A stretch of 64,000 nucleotides of DNA, from positions 36,294,375-36,358,374 of the forward strand of contig JAFMSR010000018.1 in the NCBI GenBank assembly GCA_022818135.1. The letters are read 5' to 3'. This document shows positions 1 through 10,700 of the stretch, piece after piece. Each line of letters begins with the position of its first letter. The first letter of the stretch is position 1. Source of the stretch: Saxidomus purpurata (lineage: Eukaryota > Mollusca > Bivalvia > Venerida > Veneridae). The notes beneath the pieces were generated by a model. It was given only the letters and a program-made list of their open reading frames with translations, was not told the DNA's origin and made no database searches. Position numbers and translations under genes: made by a program.

Positions 1-52
1 CCTTCTTTTTCATCTTCTATATCTCTTTTTCTTCTTCTTCTTCTTCTTTTTC
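1..52. repeat. CTT/CTTT microsatellite
   Basis: This is a pyrimidine-rich run of CTT and CTTTT units at the window edge. It may continue outside the window. No gene signal is associated with it. Confidence 0.8.
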
Positions 53-2370
53 ATTGACCTAATAATTTTAAACTCTCGAAGTAAAAATGAACAATGTTAC
101 ACTTATCTGCGACTGTGTTAGTCATGACCCCACGATATCCATCGACCCGGACTGATTATTTAATTAAGCCCGCTTGCGTTTGTGACATCCCCGCCAGCTC
201 TGACGTTTTAATTTTGAGATGGATGAAATACTGTTATTAAGATACCATCTTTTGCATTTCGTATTCTATTCAAACTCAAAACTATAAAATTCTGCGGTTA
301 ATAACTCGTCTAATTATTTTCATATCAACTTTTGTGTTCGAGACGAATTGCTCTAGCAAGTCTTGATGTATTTAAAAGTTGGGGGTATGTCTTGGAAGGA
401 GGTGAATGTGGGTTAGTGTTTATTCAGGCTTCCCTTTCAAATGTTCTCAGGTGTTGGCAGCTGCGCAGTAGTTAGAAGGTTAGAACTAATGTACTATTAT
501 CAAAACCACAGTTTCTGTATAATCGTGAATACAGTGTGGGATATTCAAGCACTCCATGGCGAACCAACTGCAGTTCAGTTAGTGGGCGGATTTCATTTCT
601 AAAATAACTTGGTAACTGTAAAATATTTTCAAAAATCGACGTACAACGACAATTTCCACGCCCAGATTTCATTAAAATTTAGCTCGCTTCATGCTTCATA
701 GATCAGTAAAAGTTGGAAGGTTAAAATAAGTCACTTCGCCTTGTTATTTGGCTAGGACTGTCCGGAAATAAATATTGATATTCACAAACTACATTGAAAT
801 ACATTAAATAATTAATGTTATATCAGACTCATCATGAGTCTTTCACTTACCCTGACGATACGGAAAAATGAACAAAGATAAATTTAATTAAAAAATTAAT
901 GTTTTGTATGAGCATTAAACTGAAATATTACTTTTACATATTGTTGGGACCATTAATTGTAATTCAAATATTAATCATTATTGGGGTAATTATAATGTAT
1001 TTGTATGAACTAGTTGCTCTTACCATACGAGTTCAATAACATATAGTGCAATGTTGCCACTGTTTTGGCACACTACATAAAAATAGACTGCAGTATATGT
1101 CTGCTTTTCGTTCTAAATTATTTCTTTCAAAAATCAGAAAGTTATGAAAATAAGCTGTCCCTTCAAAAGGTAGAAAGATCATAAATCATATTCGATCACT
1201 TTGAGCGTTGATACGCATACTACGTCCATAAATAAATAGAATTATGACCAATTGACGTGCATTTCCTACTATGTATGGCAATAATGCGGGATATTCGCTA
1301 GATTCTAGTTGTTTGGTCTTCATGATATATGGTATTTTGTCGCAAGGTATTTTCCATTTACATATATAGTTAAAACTGTGTTATTACACGCACTAGCGCC
1401 GTGTAGTTAAAGATTGCTTATAACAGCACGTGACCTGTTTCCCGCAGTTTTCTACAATGTTGCTTCCTCGAAAGTGGAACCAATCTGCGGAAGTGGCACC
1501 TGTGTTTTTTGCCCAATGTTGTTTCGTACCATTAAGTGTATAGCTCAACTTGCAATTCTGCCACAATCTTTAAATAAACAGGACTAACAGTTTTTATATA
1601 AACAGGACTAATAGCATTGATATCGTTAGTAAATTTGCAACAAAGAGTGTGTAATTTAAGATAGCACGGAAATAGTAAAGGAGTGGTCCATCCAAATGGA
1701 CAATATGGTGCGGAACGGTATATTTGCAGACGAACTTTGCAGACAATGTAAACAAAGAAGGATGTTCAGACAATATACACGAAGAAAGGTATTTCATTTT
1801 GCAGACAATATAGATTGTATAGGAAAATGTGTTAGCTTTATATATGAATAGGGAACTTAGTTGGCTGCTTAATTCAATTTTGTTTCTTGCAATGTTCGCA
1901 TTATAAACAGTCCTGCATTTGTCTCGGCTACGTAAGTGAGAAAAGTTATAAGTAATAAATATCTTCCTTTAAAGGGGCATACCCTATAACTGATGTCAAA
2001 CTAAATAACCTCCAAAACATAAATAATAGAATATTTAGAAGTATTATAACTTAACCTAAAAGTTTCAGCTATGCATTCCCAGTCATTATCGATAAGCGGT
2101 TTAAAATATACTACAGTACCGTAAACCATTGAATAATCTATGTAGAGCTGTTGTTGGACAATTAATGGTTGGCTGCGATTTATTACAGAAAGCCTCTATA
2201 TTGATTAATTGTGGTAAAATGAGGTATTTTTCGCCATAGGTTCTTCTTTGAAATTATATGTATTTATCATTTTACGTTCATTGAACACATAATCTATGTT
2301 TCGAGAATATAATCTGCTAGATGTAGGGAGTGCCTCTTTAATGGTGTACTTATTATTAGCATTGCAGTCA
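53..2370. other. AT-rich DNA without a recognisable gene
   Basis: Only short ORFs (under 70 codons) of random composition are present. I see no domain, tRNA or clear splice-framed exon. Small local redundancies exist: AAACAGGACTA occurs twice near 1,577-1,610, and TTTGCAGAC recurs three times between 1,720 and 1,810. These look like decayed repeats. Nothing else is supported. Confidence 0.6.
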
Positions 2371-2432
2371 ACATTGTACTTATCAAAATTTACTATAGAA
2401 GTCAGCACAGCTGATGGTTTAGGACCATTCCC

Positions 2433-2489
<57 letters not shown>
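2433..2489. repeat. (CT)n expansion inside a satellite monomer
   Basis: This is a CT run with one TATCT interruption. It sits exactly where the ordinary 81-bp monomer has CTCTCTCT, so it is an expansion of a short tract native to the unit. Shorter expansions of the same tract occur at about 2,643-2,660, 3,018-3,033 and 5,346-5,366. Confidence 0.9.
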
Positions 2490-2492
<3 letters not shown>

Positions 2493-2813
2493 ATTCAGTA
2501 TCACACCTTGCCAACGAATCGAACTATAGAAGTCCTACAGCTGATGGTTAAGGGCCACTCTCTCTTGCTAACATTAAGTATCATACCTTGCCGATGTGCA
2601 GTACTATAGAAGTCCGCACAGCTGATGGTTTAGGACTATTCTCCTCTCTCTCTCTCTCTCTTGCCAACATTCAGTATCACACCTTCCCAACGAATCGAAC
2701 TATAGAAGTCCTACAGCTGATGGTTAAGGACCACTCTCTCTTGCTAACATTAAGTATCATACCTTGCCGATGTGGAGTACTATAGAAGTCCGCATAGCTG
2801 ATAGTTTAGGACT

Positions 2814-2814
<1 letters not shown>

Positions 2815-2867
<53 letters not shown>

Positions 2868-2868
2868 G
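2815..2868. repeat. 33-base poly-C run followed by (CT)n
   Basis: Thirty-three consecutive C residues (2,815-2,847) replace the start of the CT tract of one satellite monomer. They are followed by about 20 bases of CT. The opposite strand is poly-G and could form a G-quadruplex, and the C strand an i-motif. The exact length may be an assembly or polymerase-slippage estimate. Confidence 0.9.
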
Positions 2869-4992
2869 CCACATTCAGTATCACACCTTGCCAACGAATC
2901 GAACTATAGAAGTCCTACAGCTGATGGTTTAGGACCACTCTCTCTTGCTAACATTTAGTATCATACCTTGCCGATGTGCAGTACTATAGAAGTCCGCAGC
3001 TGATGGTTTAGGACCATTCTCTCTCTCTCTCTCTTGCCAACATTCAGTATCATACCTTGCCAACGAATCGAACTATAGAAGTCCTACAGCTGATGGTTCA
3101 GGACCACTCTCTCTTGCCAACATTTAGTATCATACCTTGCCGATGTGCAGTACTATAGAAGTCAGCACAACTGATGGTTTAGGACCACTCTCTCTTGTCA
3201 ACATTTAGTATCATACCTTGCCAACGTGCAGTACTATAGAAGTCAGCACAACTGTTGGTTTAGGACCACTCTCTCTTGTCAACATTTAGTATCATACCTT
3301 GCCAACGTGCAGTACTACAGAAGTCAGCACAACTGATGGTTTAGGACCACTCTCTCTTGCCAACATTTAGTATCATACCTTGCCGATGTGCAGTACTATA
3401 GAAGTCCGCACAGCTGATGGTTTAGGACCACTCTCTCTTGCCAACATTTAGTATCATACCTTGCCGATGTGCAGTACTATAGAGAAGTCCGCACAGCTGA
3501 TCGTTTATGACCACTCTCTCTTGCCAACATTTAGTATCATACCTTGCCGACGTGCAGTACTATAGAGAAGTCCGCATAGCTGATGGTTTAGGACCACTCT
3601 CTCTTGCCAACATTCAGTATCATACCTTGCCGATGTGCAGTACTATAGAGAAGTCCGCACAACTGATGATTTAGGACCACTCTCTCTTGCCAACATTTAG
3701 TATCATACCTTGCCGATGTGCAGTACTATAGAAGTCCGCACAGCTGATGGTTTAAGACCGCTCTCTCTTGCCATCATTCAGTATCATACCTTGCCGACGT
3801 GCAGTACTATAGAGAAGTCAGCACAACTGATGGTTTAGGACCACTCTCTCTTACCAACATTTAGTATCATACCTTGCCGATGTGTAGTACTATAGAGAAT
3901 TTCCCACAGCTGATGGTTTATGACCACTCTCTCTTGCCAACATTTACTATCATACCTTGCCGATGTGCAGTACTATAGAAGTCCGCACAGCTGATGGTTT
4001 AAGACCGCTCTCTCTTGCCATCATTCAGTATCATACCTTGCCGACGTGCAGTACTATAGAGAAGTCAGCACAACTGATGGTTTAGGACCACTCTCACTTA
4101 CCAACATTTAGTATCATACCTTGCCGATGTGCAGTACTATAGAGAAGTCCGCACAGCTGATGGTTTATGACCACTCTCTCTTGCCAACATTCAGTATCAT
4201 ACCTTGCCAACGTGCAGTACTGTAGAAGTCCGCACAGCTGATGATTTAGGACCGCTCTCTCTTGCCAACATTTAGTATCATACCTTGCCGATGTGCAGTA
4301 CTATAGAGAAGTCCGCACAGCTGATGTTTTATGACCACTCTCTCTTGCCAACATTTAGTATCATACCTTGCCGATGTGCAGTACTATAGAAGTCCGCACA
4401 ACTGATGGTTTAAGACCGCTCTCTCTTGCCAACATTTAGTATCATACCTTGCCGATGTGCAGTACTATAGAAGTCCGCACAGCTGATCGTTTAGGACCAC
4501 TCTCTCTTACCAACATTCAGTATCATACTTTGCCGACGTGTAGTACTATAGAAGTCCGCACAGCTGATTGTTTAGGACCGCTCTCTCTTGCCAACATTCA
4601 GTATAATACCTTGCCAACGTGCAGTACTATAGAGAAGTCCGCACAGCTGATGGTTTAGGACCACTCTCTCTTGCCAACATTTAGTATCATACCTTGCCGA
4701 TGTGCAGTACTATAGAAGTCAGCACAGCTGATGGTTTAGGACCACTCTCTCTTCCCAACATTTAGTATCATACCTTGCCGATGTGCAGTACTATAGAAGT
4801 CCGCACAGCTGATGGTTTATGACCACTCTCTCTTACCAACATTCAGTATGATACTTTGCCGACGTGCAGTACTATAGAAGTCCGCACAGCTGATGGTTTA
4901 GGACCGCTCTCTCATGCCAACATTCAGTATCATACCTTGCCGACGTGCAGTACTATAGAAGTCAGCACAGCTGATGGGTTAGGACCACTCTC

Positions 4993-5297
4993 AGGCAAAA
5001 CCGAAGAACCTTACAAATAATTTATCATAAATTTAATATTGAAGTACTCAAAATACAAAAGTAAGTATCAGTAATAGCAAAATGAGACCAGCTACTGACC
5101 CTGTTCAAATAGCATCTTAACTTCAAACTTCAAAGTCAAAAAAGATAAAGGGACACAATATCAAAGCAGAATACAAACTATATGAAAGCGGCATCAATTT
5201 AGCTCTGATTTTTTTTCTAACCCATATCATTATGGCCACAAATTTGTAAATTTTCGAATAATTAAATTTGAAATCAGCTATTACCATTTCCCTCATC
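4993..5297. repeat. 300-bp dispersed repeat, copy 1, inside the satellite
   Basis: The satellite stops at GACCACTCTC and resumes at CTTGTCAACGTGCAG. Between them lies a 300-bp non-satellite segment that recurs at 14,907-15,210 in the same orientation with only about five differences. Its minus strand is open over much of its length (a stretch reading AIMIWVRKKIRAKLMPLSYS), but the reading contains no domain I recognise. About 25 bp of the interrupted monomer is missing at the junction and no target duplication is visible. Replacement or recombination is therefore as likely as simple insertion. Confidence 0.85.
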
Positions 5298-7145
5298 TTG
5301 TCAACGTGCAGTACTATAGAAGTCAGCACAGCTGATGGTTTAGGACCTCTCTCTCTCTCTCTCTCTCAGATACTGAATGTTAGCAAGAGAGAGTGGTCAT
5401 AAACCATCAGCTGTGCGGACTTCTCTATAGTACTGCACATCGGCAAGGTATGATACTAAATGTTGGCAAGAGAGAGCGGTCTTAAACCATCAGTTGTGCT
5501 GACTTCTGTATAGTACTGCACATCGGCAAGGTATGATACTAAATGTTGGCAAGAGAGAGTGGTCCTAAATCATCAGCTGTGCGGACTTCTATAGTACTGC
5601 ACATCGGCAAGGTATGATACTAAATGTTGGCAAGAGAGAGCGGTCTTAAACCATCAGTTGTGCGGACTTCTCTATAGTACTGCACATCGGCAAGATATGA
5701 TACTAAATGTTGACAAGAGAAAGTGGTCCTGAATCATCAGCTGTGCGGACTTCTATAGTACTGCACATCGGCAAGGTATGATACTGAATGTTGGCAAGGG
5801 AGAGCGGTCTTAAACCATCAGTTGTGCTGACTTCTCTATAGTACTGCACGTCGGCAAGGTATGATACTGAATGTTGGGAAGAGAGAGTGGTCCTAAACCA
5901 TCAGCTGTGCTGACTTCTATAGTACTGCACATCGGAAAGGTATAATACTAAATGTTGGCAAGAGAGAGTGGTCCTAAACCATCAGCTGTGCTGACTTCTG
6001 TGGCATTCCCTCTTTGATATTATTTTTGTTTCTATAGTACTGCACATCGGCAAGGTATGAAACTAAATGTTGGCAAGAGAGAGTGGTCCTAAACCATCAG
6101 CTGTGCTGACTTCTGTAGTACTGCACATCGGCAAGGTATGATACTAAATGTTGGAAAGAGAGAGTGGTCCTAAACCATCAGCTGTGCTGACTTCTATAGT
6201 ACTGCACATCGGAAAGGTATGATACTAAATGTTGGCAAGAGAGAGTGGTCATAAACCATCAGCTGTGCGGACTTCTCTATAGTACTGCACGTCGACAAGG
6301 TATGATACTAAATGTTGGCAAGAGAGAGTGGTCCTAAACCATCAGTTGTGCTGACTTCTATAGTACTGCACGTCGGCAAGGTATGATACTAAATGCTGGC
6401 AAGAGAGAGTGGTCCTAAACCATCAGTTGTGCTGACTTCTCTATAGTACTGCACATCGGCAAGGTATGATACTAAATGTTGGCAAGAGAGAGTGGTCCTA
6501 AACCATCAGCTGTGCTGACTCCTACAGTACTGCACATCGGCAAGGTATGATACTAAATGTTGGCAAGAGAGAGCGGTCTTAAACCATCAGTTGCGCTGAC
6601 GTCTCTATAGTACTGCACATCCGCAAGGTATGATACTAAATGTTGACAAGAGAGAGTGGTCCTAAATCATCAGCTGTGTGGACTTCTATAGTACTGCACA
6701 TCGGCAAGGTATGATACTAAATGTTGGCAAGAGAGAGCGGTCTTAAACCATCAGTTGTGCTGACTTCTCTATAGTACTGCACATTGGCAAGGTATGATAC
6801 TAAATGTTGACAAGAGAGAGTGGTCCTAAATCAACAGCTGTGCTGACTTCTATAGTACTGCACATCGGCAAGGTATGATACTAAATGTTGGCAAGAGAGA
6901 GCGGTCTTAAACCATCAGTTGTGCTGACTTCTCTATAGTACTGCACGTCGGAAAGGTATGATACTTAATGTTGGCAAGAGAGAGTGGTCCTAAATCATCA
7001 GTTGTGCTGACTTCTATAGTACTGCACATCGTCAAGGTATGATACTGAATGATGGCAAGAGAGAGTGGTCCTAAATCATCAGCTGTGCGGACTTCTATAG
7101 TACTGCATGTCGACAAGGTATGATACTGAATGATGGCAAGAGTAT
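5298..7145 (-). repeat. 81-bp satellite, subfamily A, mostly inverted
   Basis: Part of one plus-oriented monomer (5,298-5,366) ends in a CT tract. The array then flips, and from 5,367 about 22 monomers run in the minus orientation (AGTACTGCACATCGGCAAGG, GGCAAGAGAGAGTGGTCC, CCATCAGCTGTGC). The monomers are subfamily A (CTATAGTACTG in this orientation), with several 2-bp AG-insert variants (CTTCTCTATAG). With the plus-oriented array upstream this forms a large inverted repeat with a spacer of only a few hundred bases. Confidence 0.95.
6000..6031 (+). mobile_element. 32-bp insertion sharing its end with a 90-bp element at 35,128
   Basis: One minus-oriented monomer is split by 32 bases starting GTGGCATTCCCT and ending TTATTTTTGTTT. 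The same 32 bases, with one mismatch, form the last 32 bases of a 90-bp segment at 35,128-35,217 that is flanked by 11-bp direct repeats. A shared 3' end with a missing 5' part is what 5'-truncated retroposition leaves. The target duplication here is at most CT, so the mechanism is an inference. Confidence 0.6.
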
Positions 7146-7151
7146 TAGTTT

Positions 7152-7292
7152 CTTACATGAGCACGAGGTTCAGATCGAAATATCCGTCACTGAGGGTGAC
7201 TGTTTTGGCGGGAACGAGGCTCTGCCGAGTTCCCGCGAAACAGTTACCCGAAGTGACGGATATTTCGATCTGAACCAAGTATCTCATGGAAG
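7152..7292. repeat. Long imperfect palindrome (hairpin element)
   Basis: Arms 7,168-7,190 and 7,253-7,275 are perfect 23-bp inverted copies (GTTCAGATCGAAATATCCGT and its complement). Pairing continues inward with a few mismatches to 7,215/7,229, leaving a 13-base loop. It also continues outward to CTTACATGAG (7,152) and CTCATGGAAG (7,292). Both strands are open across it, a by-product of the symmetry. It sits just beyond the edge of the inverted satellite. It probably belongs to a dispersed bivalve fold-back element that runs on to about 7,566. Confidence 0.9.
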
Positions 7293-7566
7293 AAACGTTT
7301 TCTTGCATACCGTCTTGCACTTTGAAATAGATATTTAAAAACAAACTTACCGAAATGATGCATTTTGATATAAAAACAAACATTCTTTAGATGTTATGTA
7401 TGGGAAAGTGACGTCACATTGTTTATAACGTGACGTCACATTGTTTATAACGTGACGTCACATTGTTTATAACGTTACGTCACAAGTAAGCACGTAAGTC
7501 GTCTTACACGGGGGGGTGTAAGATGAGATTTTCCAGCACTGGTAAAAAATGTAGATATCCCCATCT
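7293..7566. other. Remainder of the fold-back element
   Basis: This is non-satellite DNA between the palindrome and the next satellite monomers. It includes the CRE-bearing minisatellite listed separately and a small hairpin at about 7,505-7,524 (CTTACAC, a G-rich loop, GTGTAAG). No coding signal is seen. The right edge, TGCAAGAAAGAGCGATC, returns to satellite sequence. Confidence 0.6.
7409..7482. repeat. 22-bp minisatellite with TGACGTCA in each unit
   Basis: The unit GTGACGTCACATTGTTTATAAC is repeated about 3.5 times. The palindrome TGACGTCA lies at 7,409-7,416, 7,431-7,438 and 7,453-7,460, with a variant TTACGTCA at 7,475-7,482. TGACGTCA is the consensus CREB/ATF site, and the 22-bp spacing is close to two helical turns. 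There is no nearby gene for it to control, so function is unproven. Confidence 0.9.
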
Positions 7567-7704
7567 GGTATGCAAGAAAGAGCGATCTTAAACCATCAGC
7601 TGTGCGGACTTCTATAGTACTGCACATCGGCAAGGTATGATACTAAATGTTGGCAAGAGAGAGCGGTCTTAAACCATCAGTTGTGCTGACTTCTATAGTA
7701 CTGC
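7567..7704 (-). repeat. Satellite remnant, subfamily A, minus orientation
   Basis: About 1.7 monomers of the inverted subfamily A array lie here beyond the fold-back element. They show that the element sits within, not beside, the inverted array. At 7,704 the sequence jumps from AGTACTGCA straight to TGGTTTAGGACC in the plus orientation. This is an inversion junction that also marks the switch to subfamily B. Confidence 0.85.
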
Positions 7705-10700
7705 ATGGTTTAGGACCGCTCTCCCTTGCCAACATTGAGTTTCATACCTTGCCGACGTACAGTACTGTAGAAGTCCGCACAGCTGATGGTTTAGGACCAC
7801 TCTCTCTTACCAACGTTCAGTTTCAAACCTGACCAACGTGCGGTACTGTAGAAGTCCGCACAGCTGATGATTTCGGACCGCTCTCCCTTGCCAACATTCA
7901 GTATCATACCTTGCCGACGTGCAGTACTGTAGAAGTCCGCACAGCTGATAGTTTAGGACCGCTCTCCCTTGCCAACATTGAGTTTCATACCTTGCCGACG
8001 TGCAGTACTGTAGAAGTCCGCACAACTGATGGTTTAGGACCACTTTCTCTTGCCAACATTCAGTTTCACACCTGACCAACGTGCAGTACTGTAGAAGTCC
8101 GCACAGCTGATGATTTCGGACCGCTCTCCCTTGCCAACATTCAGTATCATACCTTGCCGACGTGCAGTACTGTAGAAGTCTGCACAGCTGATGGTTTAGG
8201 ACCGCTCTCCCTTGCCAACATTGAGTTTCATACCTTGCCGACTTGCAGTACTGTAGAAGTCCGCACAACTGATGGTTTAGGACCAATCTCTCTTGCCAAC
8301 ATTCAGTTTCACACCTGACCAACGTGCAGTACTGTAGAAGTCCGCTCAGCTGATGATTTAGGACCGCTCTCCCTTGCCAACATTCAGTATCATACCTTGC
8401 CGACGTGCAGTACTGTAGAAGTCCGCACAGGTGATGGTTTAGGACCGCTCTCCCTTGCCAACATTCAGTTTCATACCTTGCCGACGTGCAGTACTGTAGA
8501 AGTCCGCACAACTGATGGTTTAGGACCACTCTCTCTTGCCAACATTCAGTATCATACCTTGCCGACGTGCAGTACTGTAGAAGTCCGCACAGCTGATGGT
8601 TTAGGACCGCTCTCCCTTGCCAACATTCAGTATCACACCTTGCCGACGTGCAGTACTGTAGAAGTCCGCACAGCTGATGGTTTAGGACCACTCTCTCTTG
8701 CCAACATTCAGTATCATACCTTGCCGACGTGCAGTACTGTAGAGAAGTCCGCACAGCTGATGGTTTAGGACCACTCTCCCTTACCAACATTCAGTTTCAT
8801 ACCTTGCTGACATGCAGTACTGTAGAAGTCCGCACAGCTGATGGTTTAGGACCGCTCTCCCTTGCCAACATTCAGTATCATACCTTGCCGACGTGCAGTA
8901 CTGTAGAAGTCCGCACAGCTGATGGTTTAGGACCGCTCTCCCTTGCCAACATTCAGTATCACACCTTGCCGACGTGCAGTACTGTAGAAGTCCGCACAGC
9001 TGATGGTTTAGGACCGCTCTCCCTTGCTAACATTCAGAATCACACCTTGTCAACGTGCAGTACTGTAGAAGTCCGCTCAGCTGATGATTTAGGACCGCTC
9101 TCCCTTGCCAACATTCAGTATCATACCTTGCCGACGTGCAGTACTGTAGAGAAGTCCGCACAGCTGATGGTTTAGGACCGCTCTCCCTTGCCAACATTCA
9201 GTATCATACCTTGCCGATGTGCAGTACTGTAGAAGTCCGCACAGCTGATGGTTTAGGACCGCTCTCCCTTGCTAACATTCAGTATCATACATTGCCGACG
9301 TGCAGTACTGTAGAAGTCCGCACAGCTGATGGTTTAGGACCGCTCTCCCTTGCCAACATTCAGTATCACACCTTGCCGACGTGCAGTACTGTAGAAGTCC
9401 GCACAGCTGATGGTTTAGGACCACTCTCTCTTGCCAACATTCAGTATCACACCTTGCCGACGTGCAGTACTGTAGAAGTCCGCACAACTGATGGTTTAGG
9501 ACCAATCTCTCTTGCCAACATTCAGTTTCACACCTGACCAACGTGCAGTACTGTAGAAGTCCGCTCAGCTGATGATTTAGGACCGCTCTCCCTTGCCAAC
9601 ATTCAGTATCATACCTTGCCGACGTGCAGTACTGTAGAAGTCCGCACAGGTGATGGTTTAGGACCGCTCTCCCTTGCCAACATTGAGTTTCATACCTTGC
9701 CGACGTGCAGTACTGTAGAAGTCCGCACAACTGATGGTTTAGGACCACTCTCTCTTGCCAACATTCAGTATCATACCTTGCCGACGTGCAGTACTGTAGA
9801 AGTCCGCACAGCTGATGGTTTAGGACCGCTCTCCCTTGCCAACATTCAGTATCACACCTTGCCGACGTGCAGTACTGTAGAAGTCCGCACAGCTGATGGT
9901 TTAGGACCACTCTCTCTTGCCAACATTCAGTATCATACCTTGCCGACGTGCAGTACTGTAGAAGTCCGCACAACTGATGGTTTAGGACCAATCTCTCTTG
10001 CCAACATTCAGTTTCACACCTGACCAACGTGCAGTACTGTAGAAGTCCGCTCAGCTGATGATTTAGGACCGCTCTCCCTTGCCAACATTCAGTATCATAC
10101 CTTGCCGACGTGCAGTACTGTAGAAGTCCGCACAGGTGATGGTTTAGGACCGCTCTCCCTTGCCAACATTGAGTTTCATACCTTGCCGACGTGCAGTACT
10201 GTAGAAGTCCGCACAACTGATGGTTTAGGACCACTCTCTCTTGCCAACATTCAGTATCATACCTTGCCGACGTGCAGTACTGTAGAAGTCCGCACAGCTG
10301 ATGGTTTAGGACCGCTCTCCCTTGCCAACATTCAGTATCACACCTTGCCGACGTGCAGTACTGTAGAAGTCCGCACAGCTGATGGTTTAGGACCACTCTC
10401 TCTTGCCAACATTCAGTATCATACCTTGCCGACGTGCAGTACTGTAGAGAAGTCCGCACAGCTGATGGTTTAGGACCACTCTCTCTTGCCAACATTCAGT
10501 TTCATACCTTGCTGACATGCAGTACTGTAGAAGTCCGCACAGCTGATGGTTTAGGACCGCTCTCCCTTGCCAACATTCAGTATCATACCTTGCCGACGTG
10601 CAGTACTGTAGAAGTCCGCACAGCTGATGGTTTAGGACCGCTCTCCCTTGCCAACATTCAGTATCACACCTTGCCGACGTGCAGTACTGTAGAAGTCCGC

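Larger units (their letters stand above)
2371..4993 (+). repeat. 81-bp satellite, subfamily A, plus orientation
   Basis: There are about 32 head-to-tail copies of an 81-bp unit. The unit runs from GTGCAGTACTATAGAAGTCC through the invariant words CAGCTGATGGTTTAGGACC, CTCTCTCTTGCCAACATT and TATCATACCTTGCCGA. Subfamily A is marked by ACTATAG and CATTTAGTATC. Some monomers carry a 2-bp AG insertion (TATAGAGAAG), which makes them 83 bp and breaks any reading frame. The first monomers are the most divergent and contain expanded CT and C tracts. The satellite is noncoding by all indications. I do not recognise it as a named family. Confidence 0.95.

Noticed and set aside
4993..5297. Conserved small protein shared by the two 300-bp repeats
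   Set aside because: The similarity extends over the whole 300 bp at the DNA level, including outside the frame, so identity of the peptide follows from recent duplication.
7807..10495. Very long ORFs (327 and 407 codons) on the minus strand
   Set aside because: They run through a stop-free 81-bp satellite that is equally open on the other strand. They begin and end at monomer variants and have no flanking domain.
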